From: Microbacterium sp. TPD7012 | GTDB taxonomy: Bacteria > Actinomycetota > Actinomycetes > Actinomycetales > Microbacteriaceae | DNA length: 64,000 bases | Direction of reading: 5' to 3' | NCBI RefSeq assembly: GCF_003075395.1 | Contig: NZ_QDFV01000001.1 | Coordinates: 124,001 to 188,000 of the forward strand | Shown: positions 43,431-52,112 of the stretch, piece after piece | Layout: the number at the start of each line of letters is the position of its first letter | Position numbering within the stretch: position 1 is the stretch's first letter | Program-made: the position numbers and the translations under genes | The notes under the pieces: generated by a model | The model's database searches: none | What the model was told of the DNA's origin: nothing | What the model saw: only the letters and a program-made list of their open reading frames with translations

Positions 43431-43446
43431 CGCAACCCGTTGCAAC
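43431..43446. promoter_or_regulatory. Phased CGCAAC/TGCAAC pair downstream of DUF779
   Basis: CGCAAC (43431-43436) and TGCAAC (43441-43446) start exactly 10 bp apart, repeating the pattern of the aldehyde dehydrogenase promoter. GTTGCAAC at 43439-43446 is a perfect 8-bp palindrome. The 261-bp gap 43383-43643 between convergent genes otherwise holds no convincing gene. Confidence 0.45.
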
Positions 43447-43643
43447 CTGCCCCGGTATACCATTCACGTATGCGCCGAGCAGCGTCAGTCCCCAGCTGAC
43501 CGCGGGCGCGGACGGCGCAAGCCGTCATGCGGAGGGAGAGTCGATCTTCTTTCGATCCCGAGGGGGGATGGGGTGGGAGTTCGGTCCCCAGCCGACACCC
43601 ACCCCCACACTCCCCCTCCGTGTCTCCGGTGCGTCCGGCCGCC

Positions 43644-44768
43644 TCAGTTCAGCCGGCTCCAGAACCAGAAGAGGGCGAACCCGATCACGACCACGATCGG
43701 CAGCCATGTCGTGCTGCGCTTCAGCCGGCGCCCCTGCGGCGCGACGCCCGGCGGAGGCGTGAGCAGACCGACCGGCGGGGCGAACGGCAGCGGCGCGCTC
43801 ATCGCCGGAGAAGGGACGGATGCCGTCGCCGCGACGGCACCCGCGCTCTCGGCGAGCAGGCGCTCGTCACGCCACCGCGCCCACTGATCGAACTTCGTCA
43901 GCAGCGCGCCGACCGCACCGAACAACCACGCCCAGGTGGGGGGGTCGAGCGTCGACACCTTGCGCTGCGTGTAGAGGAACAGCCAGTCGTCCACGATCTC
44001 GACATCGAGCTGGGCGGCGTTGTCGATGAACCTCGCCATGATGTCGGGCGTGAACAGATAGAGCGCGTCGCGCTCGTACCCCGTGGGGCAGTACAGCGTG
44101 AAATACCGGTCGAAGTCGCCCTCGAGCGATAGGCGCTGCTCCTTCTGGAACGACGCGGGCAGGTTCGATCCGAAGCTGTTGTTGCCGTTCGCGTCGAGCA
44201 CGATGTTCGGCAGCGGCACGTCGAGCTTCACGGCCACGTATCCCCAGCGATAGGTCGTCGAGTTCTTCCCCGACTGCACCGTGTACTGGTAGTTGCCGAA
44301 CTCGACGAAACGGGGGTGCGTGCCGCGGACGAGGTCGGTCGACTGACGGGAGCGGCCGAGGCTGAAGATCATGCCGGGCAGCGGGGGATCGGCGATCCTC
44401 GCCTCGTACGACATGCCGTTCGCCTGGGCGAAGCGGCTCAGCCGGTACCGCGTCGCCTGCCCGTTGCGCACGCCGAGCCAGATCATCAGGACCACCGCGA
44501 TCAGCACCAGGCCGATGAGCACCAGGGGGACCGCCGCGATCCCGGACGACCCGCTCGCGGACGCCAGGCTGAGGATGATCGTCACGAAGATCGGCAGCAC
44601 CACGACGCCGGCGACCGACACGGCCACGATGCCGATGATGGTCGACGTCGAGACGGTCGTCGACTGCCGCGCCCGCAGCTCGGCGGTGAACGCCCGGACG
44701 GCTGCGGCATCGACCGGATCGGTGAGCGGTCGGGCGTCGAACGTGATCGGGGGCTGCGGCGCTGTCAT
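43644..44768 (-). CDS. Membrane protein of unknown function
   Basis: The 374-residue protein has two adjacent transmembrane helices near residues 42-66 ('IIGIVAVSVAGVVVLPIFVTIIL') and 77-98 ('AAVPLVLIGLVLIAVVLMIWLGV'), and a third at the extreme C-terminus ('TTWLPIVVVIGFALFWFWS'). A long soluble beta-rich domain lies between ('FVEFGNYQYTVQSGKNSTTYRWGYVAVKLDVPLPNIVLD'-region). A proline-rich linker precedes the last helix. No known domain. The ATG at 44768 overlaps the upstream gene stop as ATGA, so the two work as a coupled pair. No function can be proposed. Confidence 0.75.
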   Translation of the reverse strand: MTAPQPPITFDARPLTDPVDAAAVRAFTAELRARQSTTVSTSTIIGIVAVSVAGVVVLPIFVTIILSLASASGSSGIAAVPLVLIGLVLIAVVLMIWLGVRNGQATRYRLSRFAQANGMSYEARIADPPLPGMIFSLGRSRQSTDLVRGTHPRFVEFGNYQYTVQSGKNSTTYRWGYVAVKLDVPLPNIVLDANGNNSFGSNLPASFQKEQRLSLEGDFDRYFTLYCPTGYERDALYLFTPDIMARFIDNAAQLDVEIVDDWLFLYTQRKVSTLDPPTWAWLFGAVGALLTKFDQWARWRDERLLAESAGAVAATASVPSPAMSAPLPFAPPVGLLTPPPGVAPQGRRLKRSTTWLPIVVVIGFALFWFWSRLN

Positions 44769-45751
44769 CGGTTCACCCGGTCGGCGTCCCAGGTCAGGTC
44801 GGTGCCCTCGGGGATCTGCGCCGCCTCGAGACGGTCGTCGGCGCAGATCTCGCGGATCAGGGCATCCGGACCCGCCACGATCGTCGAGTCGAAGTCGATC
44901 TCGGACACCATCACCCACGCGCGGTCCTCCGGCCAGAGGATGCTGGGGCTCAGGGCAGAGGGCGGGAAGCCGTCCCCTTCGCCCGCGGTCCCTGAGCCTG
45001 TCGAAGGGTCGCGCCACGGCACCTCCCGCACCCACCCCGAGTCGGCGAACAGGCGCGGCGGCGCGGAGAACAGCACATGGTCGCGGTCGGGCAGCGAGAG
45101 ACGCGGTCCCTCGGAGACCTCGCGCGAGAGGATGCCGTCCTGCCAGGTGGGCTTGCGGAAGACGTTGTTGAACGGATCCCGCGTGCTGCGGTTCAGCATC
45201 GCCTGGTGGTTCGGATCGTCGGTGAAGGGGAGGAACGTCTGCGACGGCGTCTCGCCGAAGAAGCCGAGCAGACCGCCGTAGCCCTCCCAGAGCGCGGCGA
45301 ATCCGGCATCCGGCGTGCTCGTGTGAGCGACGAGGTGCCCGGCGATCGCGGCCAGCATCTCGGCACCGAGCCCGCCCTCGATCGGTGCGCTGAACTCGCG
45401 GCCGTCGGGGGAGATGCGGGCGCGCCAGTCCTCGCCATCCGGGGTGCGGACGATCCGCCGCCACTGCGCGAAGGGATGCATGGTCGTGCCGAAGGCCGCG
45501 GCGGTCTCGGCCCACGTCGCGGGCTCGTCGACGAACTGCTCGAGGAGGCGCTGCCGCTCGGCATCCGGGAGGCCCTCCCACTCGACGGGCGACGGCACGG
45601 GGCGATCCGGCAGCGACCGCACGATCGCGGGATGGACGACCCGGGCATACGCGGGGAAGCCGTGCGGGACGACGCCGTGCATGGTCGAGTGGCCGTCGTC
45701 GAGGCGCTCGCGGAGCCATGCTCCGATGCTCGTGTCTGCGATCCACTCCAT
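44765..45751 (-). CDS. Conserved cytoplasmic protein of unknown function
   Basis: The 328-residue protein has no signal peptide or membrane helix. It opens 'MEWIADTSIGAWLRERLDDG' and contains tryptophan-rich blocks ('EGYGGLLGFFGETPSQTFLPF', 'LWPEDRAWVMVSEIDFDSTIV'). It seems to be an actinobacterial family without assigned role. Residues 'RDPSTGSGTAGEGD' are coded by interspersed repeat B (44987-45010), an apparent in-frame insertion. It overlaps the membrane protein gene downstream (ATGA). Nothing in the sequence shows a catalytic motif. Confidence 0.75.
   Translation of the reverse strand: MEWIADTSIGAWLRERLDDGHSTMHGVVPHGFPAYARVVHPAIVRSLPDRPVPSPVEWEGLPDAERQRLLEQFVDEPATWAETAAAFGTTMHPFAQWRRIVRTPDGEDWRARISPDGREFSAPIEGGLGAEMLAAIAGHLVAHTSTPDAGFAALWEGYGGLLGFFGETPSQTFLPFTDDPNHQAMLNRSTRDPFNNVFRKPTWQDGILSREVSEGPRLSLPDRDHVLFSAPPRLFADSGWVREVPWRDPSTGSGTAGEGDGFPPSALSPSILWPEDRAWVMVSEIDFDSTIVAGPDALIREICADDRLEAAQIPEGTDLTWDADRVNR
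44987..45010 (-). repeat. Interspersed repeat B, second copy inside a coding sequence
   Basis: On the minus strand this reads GACCCTTCGACAGGCTCAGG then GACC, the same as the core at 14116. It lies in frame and codes DPSTGSGT, the same frame as the methyltransferase copy (PSTGSGT). Confidence 0.75.
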
Positions 45752-45821
45752 GCGACCACGGTACCGGCGTTACGGTAAGAGGCGTGCTGCTGACAGTCCA
45801 CGATCTCGGGGGAGATCCCGC

Positions 45822-46835
45822 ATGGTGAATCAGGTTCAGGTCGCTCCGGGCGAGCGCGTCTTCCGGCGGCATCCGCTGCGCATCCTCCTCGGCGCCATCC
45901 TGCTCGCCGCGGCGCTGTCGGCGGCGACGCTCTTCCTCCTCCCACGGTTCCTCCCGCGGACGATGAACATCTCGACCCGCGGGACCATCGTGCTCGTGGT
46001 GGCGATCGCCCTGACCGCGGCGGTCTTCGTCGGTGCCTTCTGGTTCCGGAACATCCGGGTCGTCGTGCGTCCCGACAGCGTCGAGATCGGTCGCGCGGGA
46101 AACCGTGAGGCGTTCCCGCGGGCGACGACCGCCTTCCGGTCGAAGGTCACCGAACACCGCACGAACGGCCTGCCCAGCGGCACGACACGGGCGCTCGTGG
46201 TGTACAGCGGTGACCGGGAGATCACCATCGAGCTGCCCGGGTTCACGAGGGCGACGTTCAGCGAGCTCATGGCCGAGCTCAACCCGATCGCGCCGCCTCC
46301 CGTCGCCGACCCGGTCGAGGCCGCTCGCGCACGCGCCCACCTGCCCACGACGTTCACGATCGACGCCACAGGGGAGCGTCGGCTGGCCGCACGGCTCACG
46401 ATCGGCGCTGTCGCCTTCTTCGCCGTCGCGCTCGGCTTCGGCCTCCTCGCCGCCGTGCCCGGCTTCCTCGAGAGCGAGGCGTCGGCACTGGTGCTGATCG
46501 TCCCGATGGCCGCCGTCGCCGGGATCGGCTTCACGATCGGTGCGCTGCAGCGTCGCCGTGTCGCGCGCGGGATCCCCGAGCGCGTGACGGTGAGTCCGCA
46601 CGGCATCCGCCTCGACGATGCCGATCAGCCGTACGGGCAGCTCACCCGCATCTGGATGACGCCGCCGGCGTACCCCGTCCGACGGATCCGGTTCGAACGT
46701 GCGGGCGGCGCGCGCAGCACCCGTCTGCTCTCGTCGTCGCGCGTCGCGATCACCCCGGACTACGCCGACCTCCTCCAGGCGGTGCGGGCGCAGACCGCGC
46801 ATCTGCCCGGCCTCCTGTCCCTGGACCTCGAGTGA
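45822..46835 (+). CDS. Membrane protein with PH-like regions, unknown function
   Basis: The 337-residue protein has two pairs of transmembrane helices: about 23-45 and 53-73 ('GTIVLVVAIALTAAVFVGAFW'), and about 190-212 and 220-241. Each pair is followed by a soluble beta-rich segment ('NIRVVVRPDSVEIGRAG' and 'ERVTVSPHGIRLDDADQPYGQLTRIWM') reminiscent of bacterial PH-type domains. This duplicate layout (2 helices plus domain, twice) suggests an internal duplication. GGGGGAG lies 8 nt before the ATG at 45822. Its stop overlaps the acetyltransferase start (GTGA). Confidence 0.72.
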   Translation: MVNQVQVAPGERVFRRHPLRILLGAILLAAALSAATLFLLPRFLPRTMNISTRGTIVLVVAIALTAAVFVGAFWFRNIRVVVRPDSVEIGRAGNREAFPRATTAFRSKVTEHRTNGLPSGTTRALVVYSGDREITIELPGFTRATFSELMAELNPIAPPPVADPVEAARARAHLPTTFTIDATGERRLAARLTIGAVAFFAVALGFGLLAAVPGFLESEASALVLIVPMAAVAGIGFTIGALQRRRVARGIPERVTVSPHGIRLDDADQPYGQLTRIWMTPPAYPVRRIRFERAGGARSTRLLSSSRVAITPDYADLLQAVRAQTAHLPGLLSLDLE

Positions 46836-47428
46836 CCGCGGAGACAGCGCGAGGACTCGCGCCCGACTATCCGGTGCGCACCGAACGGCTGCTGCTTCGA
46901 CCGATCGCGCCCGGCGACGCCGCGGCGATGCACGTCTACAAGTCGGATCCGGATGCCGTGCGCTACGTGCCGTACGAGCCGCTGTCGCTCGCCGAGGTCG
47001 AAGAGCGCATCGGGACCACCTGGTCGCGCACGCGCTTCGCCGAACCGGGCGACGCGGTCTGCCTGGCCGTCGAGGAGCAGGAGACCGGCGCCCTGCTCGG
47101 CGACGTCGTGCTGTTCTGGCGCAGCGAGACGGATCGCGCGGGAGAGGTCGGCTACATCTTCGACCCCCGGTTCGCCGGTCGCGGATATGCCACCGAGGCG
47201 GTCGATGCGCTGCTCGCCCTGGGGTTCGACGGACTGGGCCTGCACCGCATCGCGGCGCGGATCGACGACCGGAACACGCCGTCCGTCGGCGTCGTCGAAC
47301 GGCTCGGATTCCGCCGTGAGGCACGGCTCGTCGAGAGCGAGTGGTTCAAGGGCGAATGGACCACGATGCTCGTCTACGCGCAGCTCGAAGACGAGTGGCG
47401 CGGGAGGAGCGGCGCGGCCTCGGCCTGA
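46832..47428 (+). CDS. GNAT acetyltransferase (RimJ/RimL type)
   Basis: The 198-residue protein has the GNAT fold of the RimJ/RimL group. Marks are 'YPVRTERLLLRPIAPGDAAAMHVY', 'LAVEEQETGALLGDVVLFW', the acetyl-CoA loop 'VGYIFDPRFAGRGYATEAVDALLALGFD' (R/Q-x-x-G-x-G/A), and 'RIAARIDDRNTPSVGVVERLGFRREA'. It may acetylate a protein N-terminus or small amine; the acceptor is unknown. Start GTG overlaps the preceding membrane gene stop by 4 bp. Confidence 0.92.
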   Translation: MTAETARGLAPDYPVRTERLLLRPIAPGDAAAMHVYKSDPDAVRYVPYEPLSLAEVEERIGTTWSRTRFAEPGDAVCLAVEEQETGALLGDVVLFWRSETDRAGEVGYIFDPRFAGRGYATEAVDALLALGFDGLGLHRIAARIDDRNTPSVGVVERLGFRREARLVESEWFKGEWTTMLVYAQLEDEWRGRSGAASA

Positions 47429-47450
47429 CGGCATCCCCCATAATCGAGGG

Positions 47451-47807
47451 GTGACTGCCACTGCAACGCTCCCTTCCCTCGACGGCCGCCGATTCCGGAT
47501 GGTGTCGTCGACGACCTCGGCCGTCGACCCCGATGCGCCGAGCGTCTTCGAGTACTTCGAACGCGACGGAGCGATCTGGGGCGGGTATGAGGGCGACACG
47601 GTCACGTTCGGCAAGTTCGTCGGAACCCGCACGGGCGACACCATCTGGGTGTCCTTCGTGCACGTCCTCGTCGCGGACGGCAGCGTCGTGACAGGAGACG
47701 GCGAGAGCGAGCTGGAGCTCACCGACGACGGCCGCATCCGCCTCGTCGAGCACTACGAGATGCACGGGCTCCCGCAGCTCAGCGTGTGCGAGGAGATCGC
47801 GGACTGA
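47451..47807 (+). CDS. Small conserved protein (often misnamed N-acetylglutamate synthase)
   Basis: The 118-residue protein is a beta-rich single domain: 'LDGRRFRMVSSTTSAVDPDAPSVFEYFERDGAIWGGYEGDTVTFGKFVGT' at the start, 'TGDGESELELTDDGRIRLVEHYEM' later. The pattern matches a widespread family that databases sometimes label N-acetylglutamate synthase, although no GNAT fold or catalytic evidence is visible; I would not use that name. GTG 47451 is the only sensible start in this frame, since upstream sequence is in the acetyltransferase gene. It is 22 bp after the acetyltransferase and converges on the Lrp/AsnC gene. Confidence 0.8.
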   Translation: MTATATLPSLDGRRFRMVSSTTSAVDPDAPSVFEYFERDGAIWGGYEGDTVTFGKFVGTRTGDTIWVSFVHVLVADGSVVTGDGESELELTDDGRIRLVEHYEMHGLPQLSVCEEIAD

Positions 47808-47808
47808 C

Positions 47809-48396
47809 CTAGCGCGGGGGCAGCGCGTCGCGGCCGGGTGAGGCCGGGGTCCAGCGAGTCATCCCGAGCGGCACCTCCAGGCTGCGCTCGGGCAGATCCG
47901 CAGGCAGCAGGTACGGCCGCCGGATCACCTCGTCGAGCACGACGACGCTGACGACCGTGCGCACCTCGGGCAGCTGCGCGATCACTCCGGTGGAGAACTC
48001 GTGCACACCGCTGACGTCGACGGCCCGGATCAGCAGCATCGCATCGTGCTCGCCCGTCGTGATCGCGCACCACTCGACATCGGGCATCTCGAGCACGCGG
48101 TCGCGGAACGACGCCCAGGCCTGGGGGAGGACCGTGACGAACACGAGGGCGCCGATCGAGAGGCCGGCTTTGGCCTGATCGACCCGGGCGCTGAACCCGG
48201 TGATGACCCCGTCGTGCACGAGCGACTCGACCCGCGTGTACGCATTCGCCCTCGAGATGCCCACCTTGTCGGCGAGTGCGGCGATCGAGACGCGACCGTT
48301 ATCACGGAGCACATCGAGGATTCTGTACGCGGTCTCGTCCAATGGGGCGGCACTTCGTCCAGAATGCTTCGACTGTTCCGCATCCTTGCTGGACAT
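47809..48396 (-). CDS. Lrp/AsnC-family transcriptional regulator
   Basis: The 195-residue protein has an N-terminal helix-turn-helix ('LDETAYRILDVLRDNGRVSI' and 'KVGISRANAYTRVESLVHDG') and a C-terminal RAM ligand-binding domain ('DVEWCAITTGEHDAMLLIRAVD'). GAGGAGC precedes the ATG at 48396. It is divergent from the oligopeptide ABC operon, and three TGGACA boxes at 30-33 bp spacing lie across the intergenic region, the first covering its own start. An autoregulated, peptide- or amino-acid-responsive control of the transporter is likely. Confidence 0.92.
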   Translation of the reverse strand: MSSKDAEQSKHSGRSAAPLDETAYRILDVLRDNGRVSIAALADKVGISRANAYTRVESLVHDGVITGFSARVDQAKAGLSIGALVFVTVLPQAWASFRDRVLEMPDVEWCAITTGEHDAMLLIRAVDVSGVHEFSTGVIAQLPEVRTVVSVVVLDEVIRRPYLLPADLPERSLEVPLGMTRWTPASPGRDALPPR

Positions 48397-48458
48397 ATTG
48401 CTCCTCACGAGGGACGTTCTGGACAGAGCGTGTCGGTGCGACCCACCCTTGCTGGACA
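48390..48458. promoter_or_regulatory. Three spaced TGGACA boxes at the Lrp/AsnC-dpp divergent promoter
   Basis: TGGACA starts at 48390, 48420 and 48453 (30 and 33 bp, near three helical turns). The first and third share the longer CCTTGCTGGACA (48384-48395 and 48447-48458). A related CGTCCA lies on the other side at 48493. Lrp octamers bind repeated phased sites, so this is a fitting operator. Confidence 0.5.
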
Positions 48459-48547
48459 CATCGTCGCATATGATGCGAATCTGATCACCGGTCGTCCACA
48501 TCTGGGTCGACCACACCCGAATGTACTCCTCGCCTCTGGAGGCTCTC

Positions 48548-50134
48548 ATGTCGTCACGTCGCAGCACGTCAGTCATCGCGATCGGAGCGGTCGCGCTCCT
48601 CGCGCTCGCCGGTTGCTCGGGAGGCAACTCCGCCAATAACGGCGACCAGTCCTCGGGCTCGGATTCGCTCGTCATCGACACCGCGTTCTCGATCGAGACG
48701 GCCGACCCGGGGCACACCTACGACCCGACCGGCAACATGATCGCGAAGGCCCTGTACGAGACCCTCGTCGACTTCGAGGGCTCGGATGTCTCGACCCCCG
48801 TCCCCGGTCTCGCGTCGTGGGAGCAGAACGCCGCCGCGACGGAGTTCACCTTCACGCTCGAGGGCGACCGCGTCTTCTCCGACGGTTCGCCGATCGAGGC
48901 GAAGGACGTCGTCTTCACGCTGCAGCGCATCCAGGGCATGACCGAGGCCAAGCCGAACTTCCTCCTCGGCGGCCTCACCATCACCGAGGTCGACGACAAG
49001 ACGATCTCGTTCGTCTCCGAGACCCCGCTCCTGCAGCTGCCCGCGATCCTCGCGAACCCTGCGCTCGGCATCGTCAACTCCGACGTCGTGATCGAGAACG
49101 GCGGCACCACCGACGGCGCCGACTCGGCACAGGGCTTCCTCGACGGCGAGTCCGCCGGCTCCGGGCCCTTCGTGCTCGACACCCTCGACCTCAGCTCGCA
49201 GGTCGTGCTGACGAAGAACGACGAGTACAACGGCGACGAGGAGTCGGCCTACTCCCGCGTCGTCGTCCGCAACGTCTCGGAGAGCGCCACGCAGCTCGCC
49301 AACCTCAAGGGCGGCGACTCGATGGTCGCGATGGACCTGAACGGCGACCAGGTCGCCGGTCTCGGCGACGACCTGACGGTCGAGTCCGTTCCCTCGGGCC
49401 AGACGATCTTCCTGCTGCTCAACCAGTCGGATGCCGTCGCCGGTGAGCTCGCGAACGTGAAGATCGCCGAGGCGATCCGGTACTCACTCGACTACGACGC
49501 CCTGCTCGAGCTGGCGGGTGCCGGCGCGGTCCAGGCGAGCGGCGTCATCCCGCCCGGATTCGAGGGCGCTCTCGACTCCGGCGTGAAGCAGGACCTCGAC
49601 AAGGCCAAGGCCGCGCTCGCCGAGGCCGGTTACACGGGTCAGACGCTGAAGCTGCAGTTCCCGAACGACTACCCGGTCGGCGGCGTGGAGTTCACGCCGC
49701 TCGCCGAGCGCATCCAGGCGCAGCTCGAGGAGGCCGGCATCACGGTCGAACTCGCTCCCGCACCGTTCGCCACCGAGCTCGACGCCTACGTGAACGGCAC
49801 CGAGGGCTTCGGCCTCTGGTTCTGGGGCCCGGACTACGCGGACTCCGCGAACTTCCTCCCCTTCGCCCCGGGTCTCAAGGTCGGCCTGCGCGCGGGCTGG
49901 GCCGCCGAGGCCAACCCGGAGATCGCCGGGATCGCCGCGGGTGCCGCCAGCGCGACCGATGAGGCTGTGCGTGCCGACGCCTTCACCTCGTTCGCCGAGG
50001 CGATGCAGGCCGAGGGCCCGTTCGTCCCGCTGATCGTCCCCGGCCGCAACATCGCGACCGCGGGCGACGTGGCCGGTGCCGTGTACAACTCCGTCTGGGA
50101 GATGGACATCGCCGAGATCACCCCGGCCGGCTGA
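48548..50134 (+). CDS. Peptide ABC transporter substrate-binding lipoprotein
   Basis: The protein of about 528 residues is a family 5 extracellular solute-binding protein (DppA/OppA type). A lipoprotein signal ends in 'LALAGCSGG' (lipobox LAGC), followed by a disordered S/N/G linker. The binding domain has 'TAFSIETADPGHTYDPTGNM', 'VKDVVFTLQRI'-like secondary structure, and the late 'LWFWGPDYADSANFLPF'. It captures oligopeptides or nickel-like ligands for DppBCDF-type import. ATG 48548 is preceded by TGGAGG. It is first of five transporter genes. Confidence 0.93.
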   Translation: MSSRRSTSVIAIGAVALLALAGCSGGNSANNGDQSSGSDSLVIDTAFSIETADPGHTYDPTGNMIAKALYETLVDFEGSDVSTPVPGLASWEQNAAATEFTFTLEGDRVFSDGSPIEAKDVVFTLQRIQGMTEAKPNFLLGGLTITEVDDKTISFVSETPLLQLPAILANPALGIVNSDVVIENGGTTDGADSAQGFLDGESAGSGPFVLDTLDLSSQVVLTKNDEYNGDEESAYSRVVVRNVSESATQLANLKGGDSMVAMDLNGDQVAGLGDDLTVESVPSGQTIFLLLNQSDAVAGELANVKIAEAIRYSLDYDALLELAGAGAVQASGVIPPGFEGALDSGVKQDLDKAKAALAEAGYTGQTLKLQFPNDYPVGGVEFTPLAERIQAQLEEAGITVELAPAPFATELDAYVNGTEGFGLWFWGPDYADSANFLPFAPGLKVGLRAGWAAEANPEIAGIAAGAASATDEAVRADAFTSFAEAMQAEGPFVPLIVPGRNIATAGDVAGAVYNSVWEMDIAEITPAG

Positions 50135-50145
50135 GCGGGATCCCC

Positions 50146-51207
50146 ATGACGACGGTGGCGGTGCAGAGGCAGGCGCAGCGGCGCAGATCGCCTCTGGTCG
50201 GGTACCTGCTGCGGCGGGCCGGAACCTCCCTGCTCCTGCTGGTGGGCGTGACGATCGTCACGTTCGCGCTCACCAACCTGGTGCCGGGAGACCCGGTCTC
50301 GGCGGCGCTCGGTGAGGGCGCGTCGCAGAACCCGGCGACTCGCGAGGCCTTCATCAAGGCCAACGGACTCGACCAGCCGCTGTTCGTGCAGTACTTCATC
50401 TATATGGGGAACCTGCTCCGCGGGGACCTCGGCACGTCGCTGGTGACCGGTCGCCCGGTCACCAGCGACCTCGCCACCGCGGTGCCGGCGACGATCGAGA
50501 TCGCGATCGGCGCGATCATCCTGAGCCTCGCGGTCAGCATCGTGCTCGGCACCCTCGCGGCCTACCGCCGCGGCCTCGTGACCGACCAGGTCATCCGCGT
50601 CGTGACGCTCGTCGGACTGAGCGTGCCGACCTTCTGGCTGGCGCTCGTCAGCTTCTACGTGTTCTTCCTCGAGCTGCGCATCGCGCCGGGGTCGGGGCGC
50701 ATCTCGCCCTCGATCACCCCGCCGCCGCGGATCACGGGCCTCTACACCGTCGACTACCTCCTGAACGGCGACGGCGTCGGCTTCTTCGATGCACTCGCCC
50801 ACCTCGCCCTCCCGGTGCTGGTGCTGTCGCTCGTCACGATCGGCCTGCTGACGCGCTTCATCCGCACCTCGGTGCTCGAGGTCCTGGGCAGCGACTACGT
50901 GCGCGCCGCACGGGCCAAGGGCCTTCCGGCCATGCGCGTCATCCTCGACTACGTGCTGCGCGGGGCCTCGCTGCCGATCCTCACGATCGTCGGCGTCGCC
51001 TTCGGCTCGCTGCTCTCCGGAACGGTCCTCGTCGAGTCGGTGTTCGCCTGGCCGGGCCTGGGCACCTACGCCTACAACTCGGCGGCCAACCTCGACCTCC
51101 CCGGCATCATGGGCGTCGGTCTCGTGGTCGGCGTCATCTACCTCCTCATCAACTTCGTCGTCGATCTCCTCTACGGCGTCCTGGACCCGAGAGTGAGGAT
51201 CGCATGA
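50146..51207 (+). CDS. Peptide ABC transporter permease (DppB type)
   Basis: The 353-residue protein has six transmembrane helices and the binding-protein-dependent transport signature ('RFIRTSVLEVLGSDYVRAARAKGLPAMRVI', EAA-type loop near residues 240-269) of the DppB/OppB group. The N-terminus 'LLRRAGTSLLLLVGVTIVTFALTNLVPGDPV' is the classical opening. It lies 11 bp after the binding protein and overlaps the next permease by 4 bp (ATGA). It forms half of the membrane channel. Confidence 0.95.
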   Translation: MTTVAVQRQAQRRRSPLVGYLLRRAGTSLLLLVGVTIVTFALTNLVPGDPVSAALGEGASQNPATREAFIKANGLDQPLFVQYFIYMGNLLRGDLGTSLVTGRPVTSDLATAVPATIEIAIGAIILSLAVSIVLGTLAAYRRGLVTDQVIRVVTLVGLSVPTFWLALVSFYVFFLELRIAPGSGRISPSITPPPRITGLYTVDYLLNGDGVGFFDALAHLALPVLVLSLVTIGLLTRFIRTSVLEVLGSDYVRAARAKGLPAMRVILDYVLRGASLPILTIVGVAFGSLLSGTVLVESVFAWPGLGTYAYNSAANLDLPGIMGVGLVVGVIYLLINFVVDLLYGVLDPRVRIA

Positions 51208-52112
51208 GCCGCATCGCCGCCGCATCCCCGGCCGGGCGCTTCCGCTTCCGCTGGCCCCGCGCCTGGCGCACGCCGCTCGGCATCATCGGCACGGTCATCG
51301 CAGGTGCCTGGATCATCGTCGCCTTCACGGCGCAGTGGTGGGTGCCCTTCGGTCCGAACGCCCAGGTGCTGCCGCGTCTGCAGCCCCCGGGCATCGACAC
51401 CCTCCTCGGCACCGACGGCAACGGCCGCGACATCTTCTCCCGGCTCATGACGGGCGCGACCGTGAGCCTCCCGCTCGCGCTCATGCTCGTGATCGCCGCG
51501 ATGATCATCGGCACCGTGATCGGCGCGCTCGCCGGATACTTCGGCGGATGGCTCGATGAGACCCTCATGCGCATCACCGACCTGTTCATGGCGTTCCCGA
51601 CGGTGATCCTCGCGATGGTCGTCGCGGCATCCCTCGGCCCGTCCCTGTTCAACGCGGTGATCGCGGCGATCGTCGTCTCGTGGCCGCAGTACTCGCGCGT
51701 CACGCGCAGCATCGTGCTCAGCCTGCGCGGTCAGAACTACGTGATCGCCGGTCGCCTCCTGGGGCACTCCCCGCTGCGCACGCTGTTCGTCGACATCCTC
51801 CCGAACATCGCCGGCCCCGTCCTGGTGCTCGCGACGCTCGACATCGGCGCGGCGATCCTGCTCCTGTCCGGACTCTCCTTCCTCGGCCTCGGCGCCCAGC
51901 CGCCCACGGCGGAGTGGGGCTCCATGATCTCGGGCGCGATGCAGAACTTCGACGCCTGGTGGCTCGGCGTCTTCCCCGGCCTCGCGATCCTCACGGTCGT
52001 GCTGGCGTTCAACTTCCTCGGAGACGCGATGCGCGACGTGCTCGACCCGACCGCCGAGGTCACGCACGAGAAGCAGGCCGAGCACAAGGCATCGGCCGGG
52101 GTGTCCGCATGA
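51204..52112 (+). CDS. Peptide ABC transporter permease (DppC type)
   Basis: The 302-residue protein has the DppC/OppC layout: an N-terminal cytoplasmic tail and helix, the periplasmic 'LLGTDGNGRDIFSRLMTGA' block, and the EAA loop 'SLRGQNYVIAGRLLGHSPLRTLFVDILPNI' near 175-204. It ends with 'LSFLGLGAQPPTAEWGSMI', a family signature. It pairs with the DppB-type permease. Overlaps of 4 bp on both sides couple it to its neighbours. Confidence 0.95.
   Translation: MSRIAAASPAGRFRFRWPRAWRTPLGIIGTVIAGAWIIVAFTAQWWVPFGPNAQVLPRLQPPGIDTLLGTDGNGRDIFSRLMTGATVSLPLALMLVIAAMIIGTVIGALAGYFGGWLDETLMRITDLFMAFPTVILAMVVAASLGPSLFNAVIAAIVVSWPQYSRVTRSIVLSLRGQNYVIAGRLLGHSPLRTLFVDILPNIAGPVLVLATLDIGAAILLLSGLSFLGLGAQPPTAEWGSMISGAMQNFDAWWLGVFPGLAILTVVLAFNFLGDAMRDVLDPTAEVTHEKQAEHKASAGVSA

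Noticed and set aside
43383..43643. A small gene in the gap after DUF779
   Set aside because: Open frames here run into the antisense of the next gene and lack a ribosome site or recognisable protein; only the phased repeat pair is reported.
47451..47807. N-acetylglutamate synthase
   Set aside because: The family often carries this name in databases, but the 118-residue protein has no GNAT or amino-acid kinase motif.
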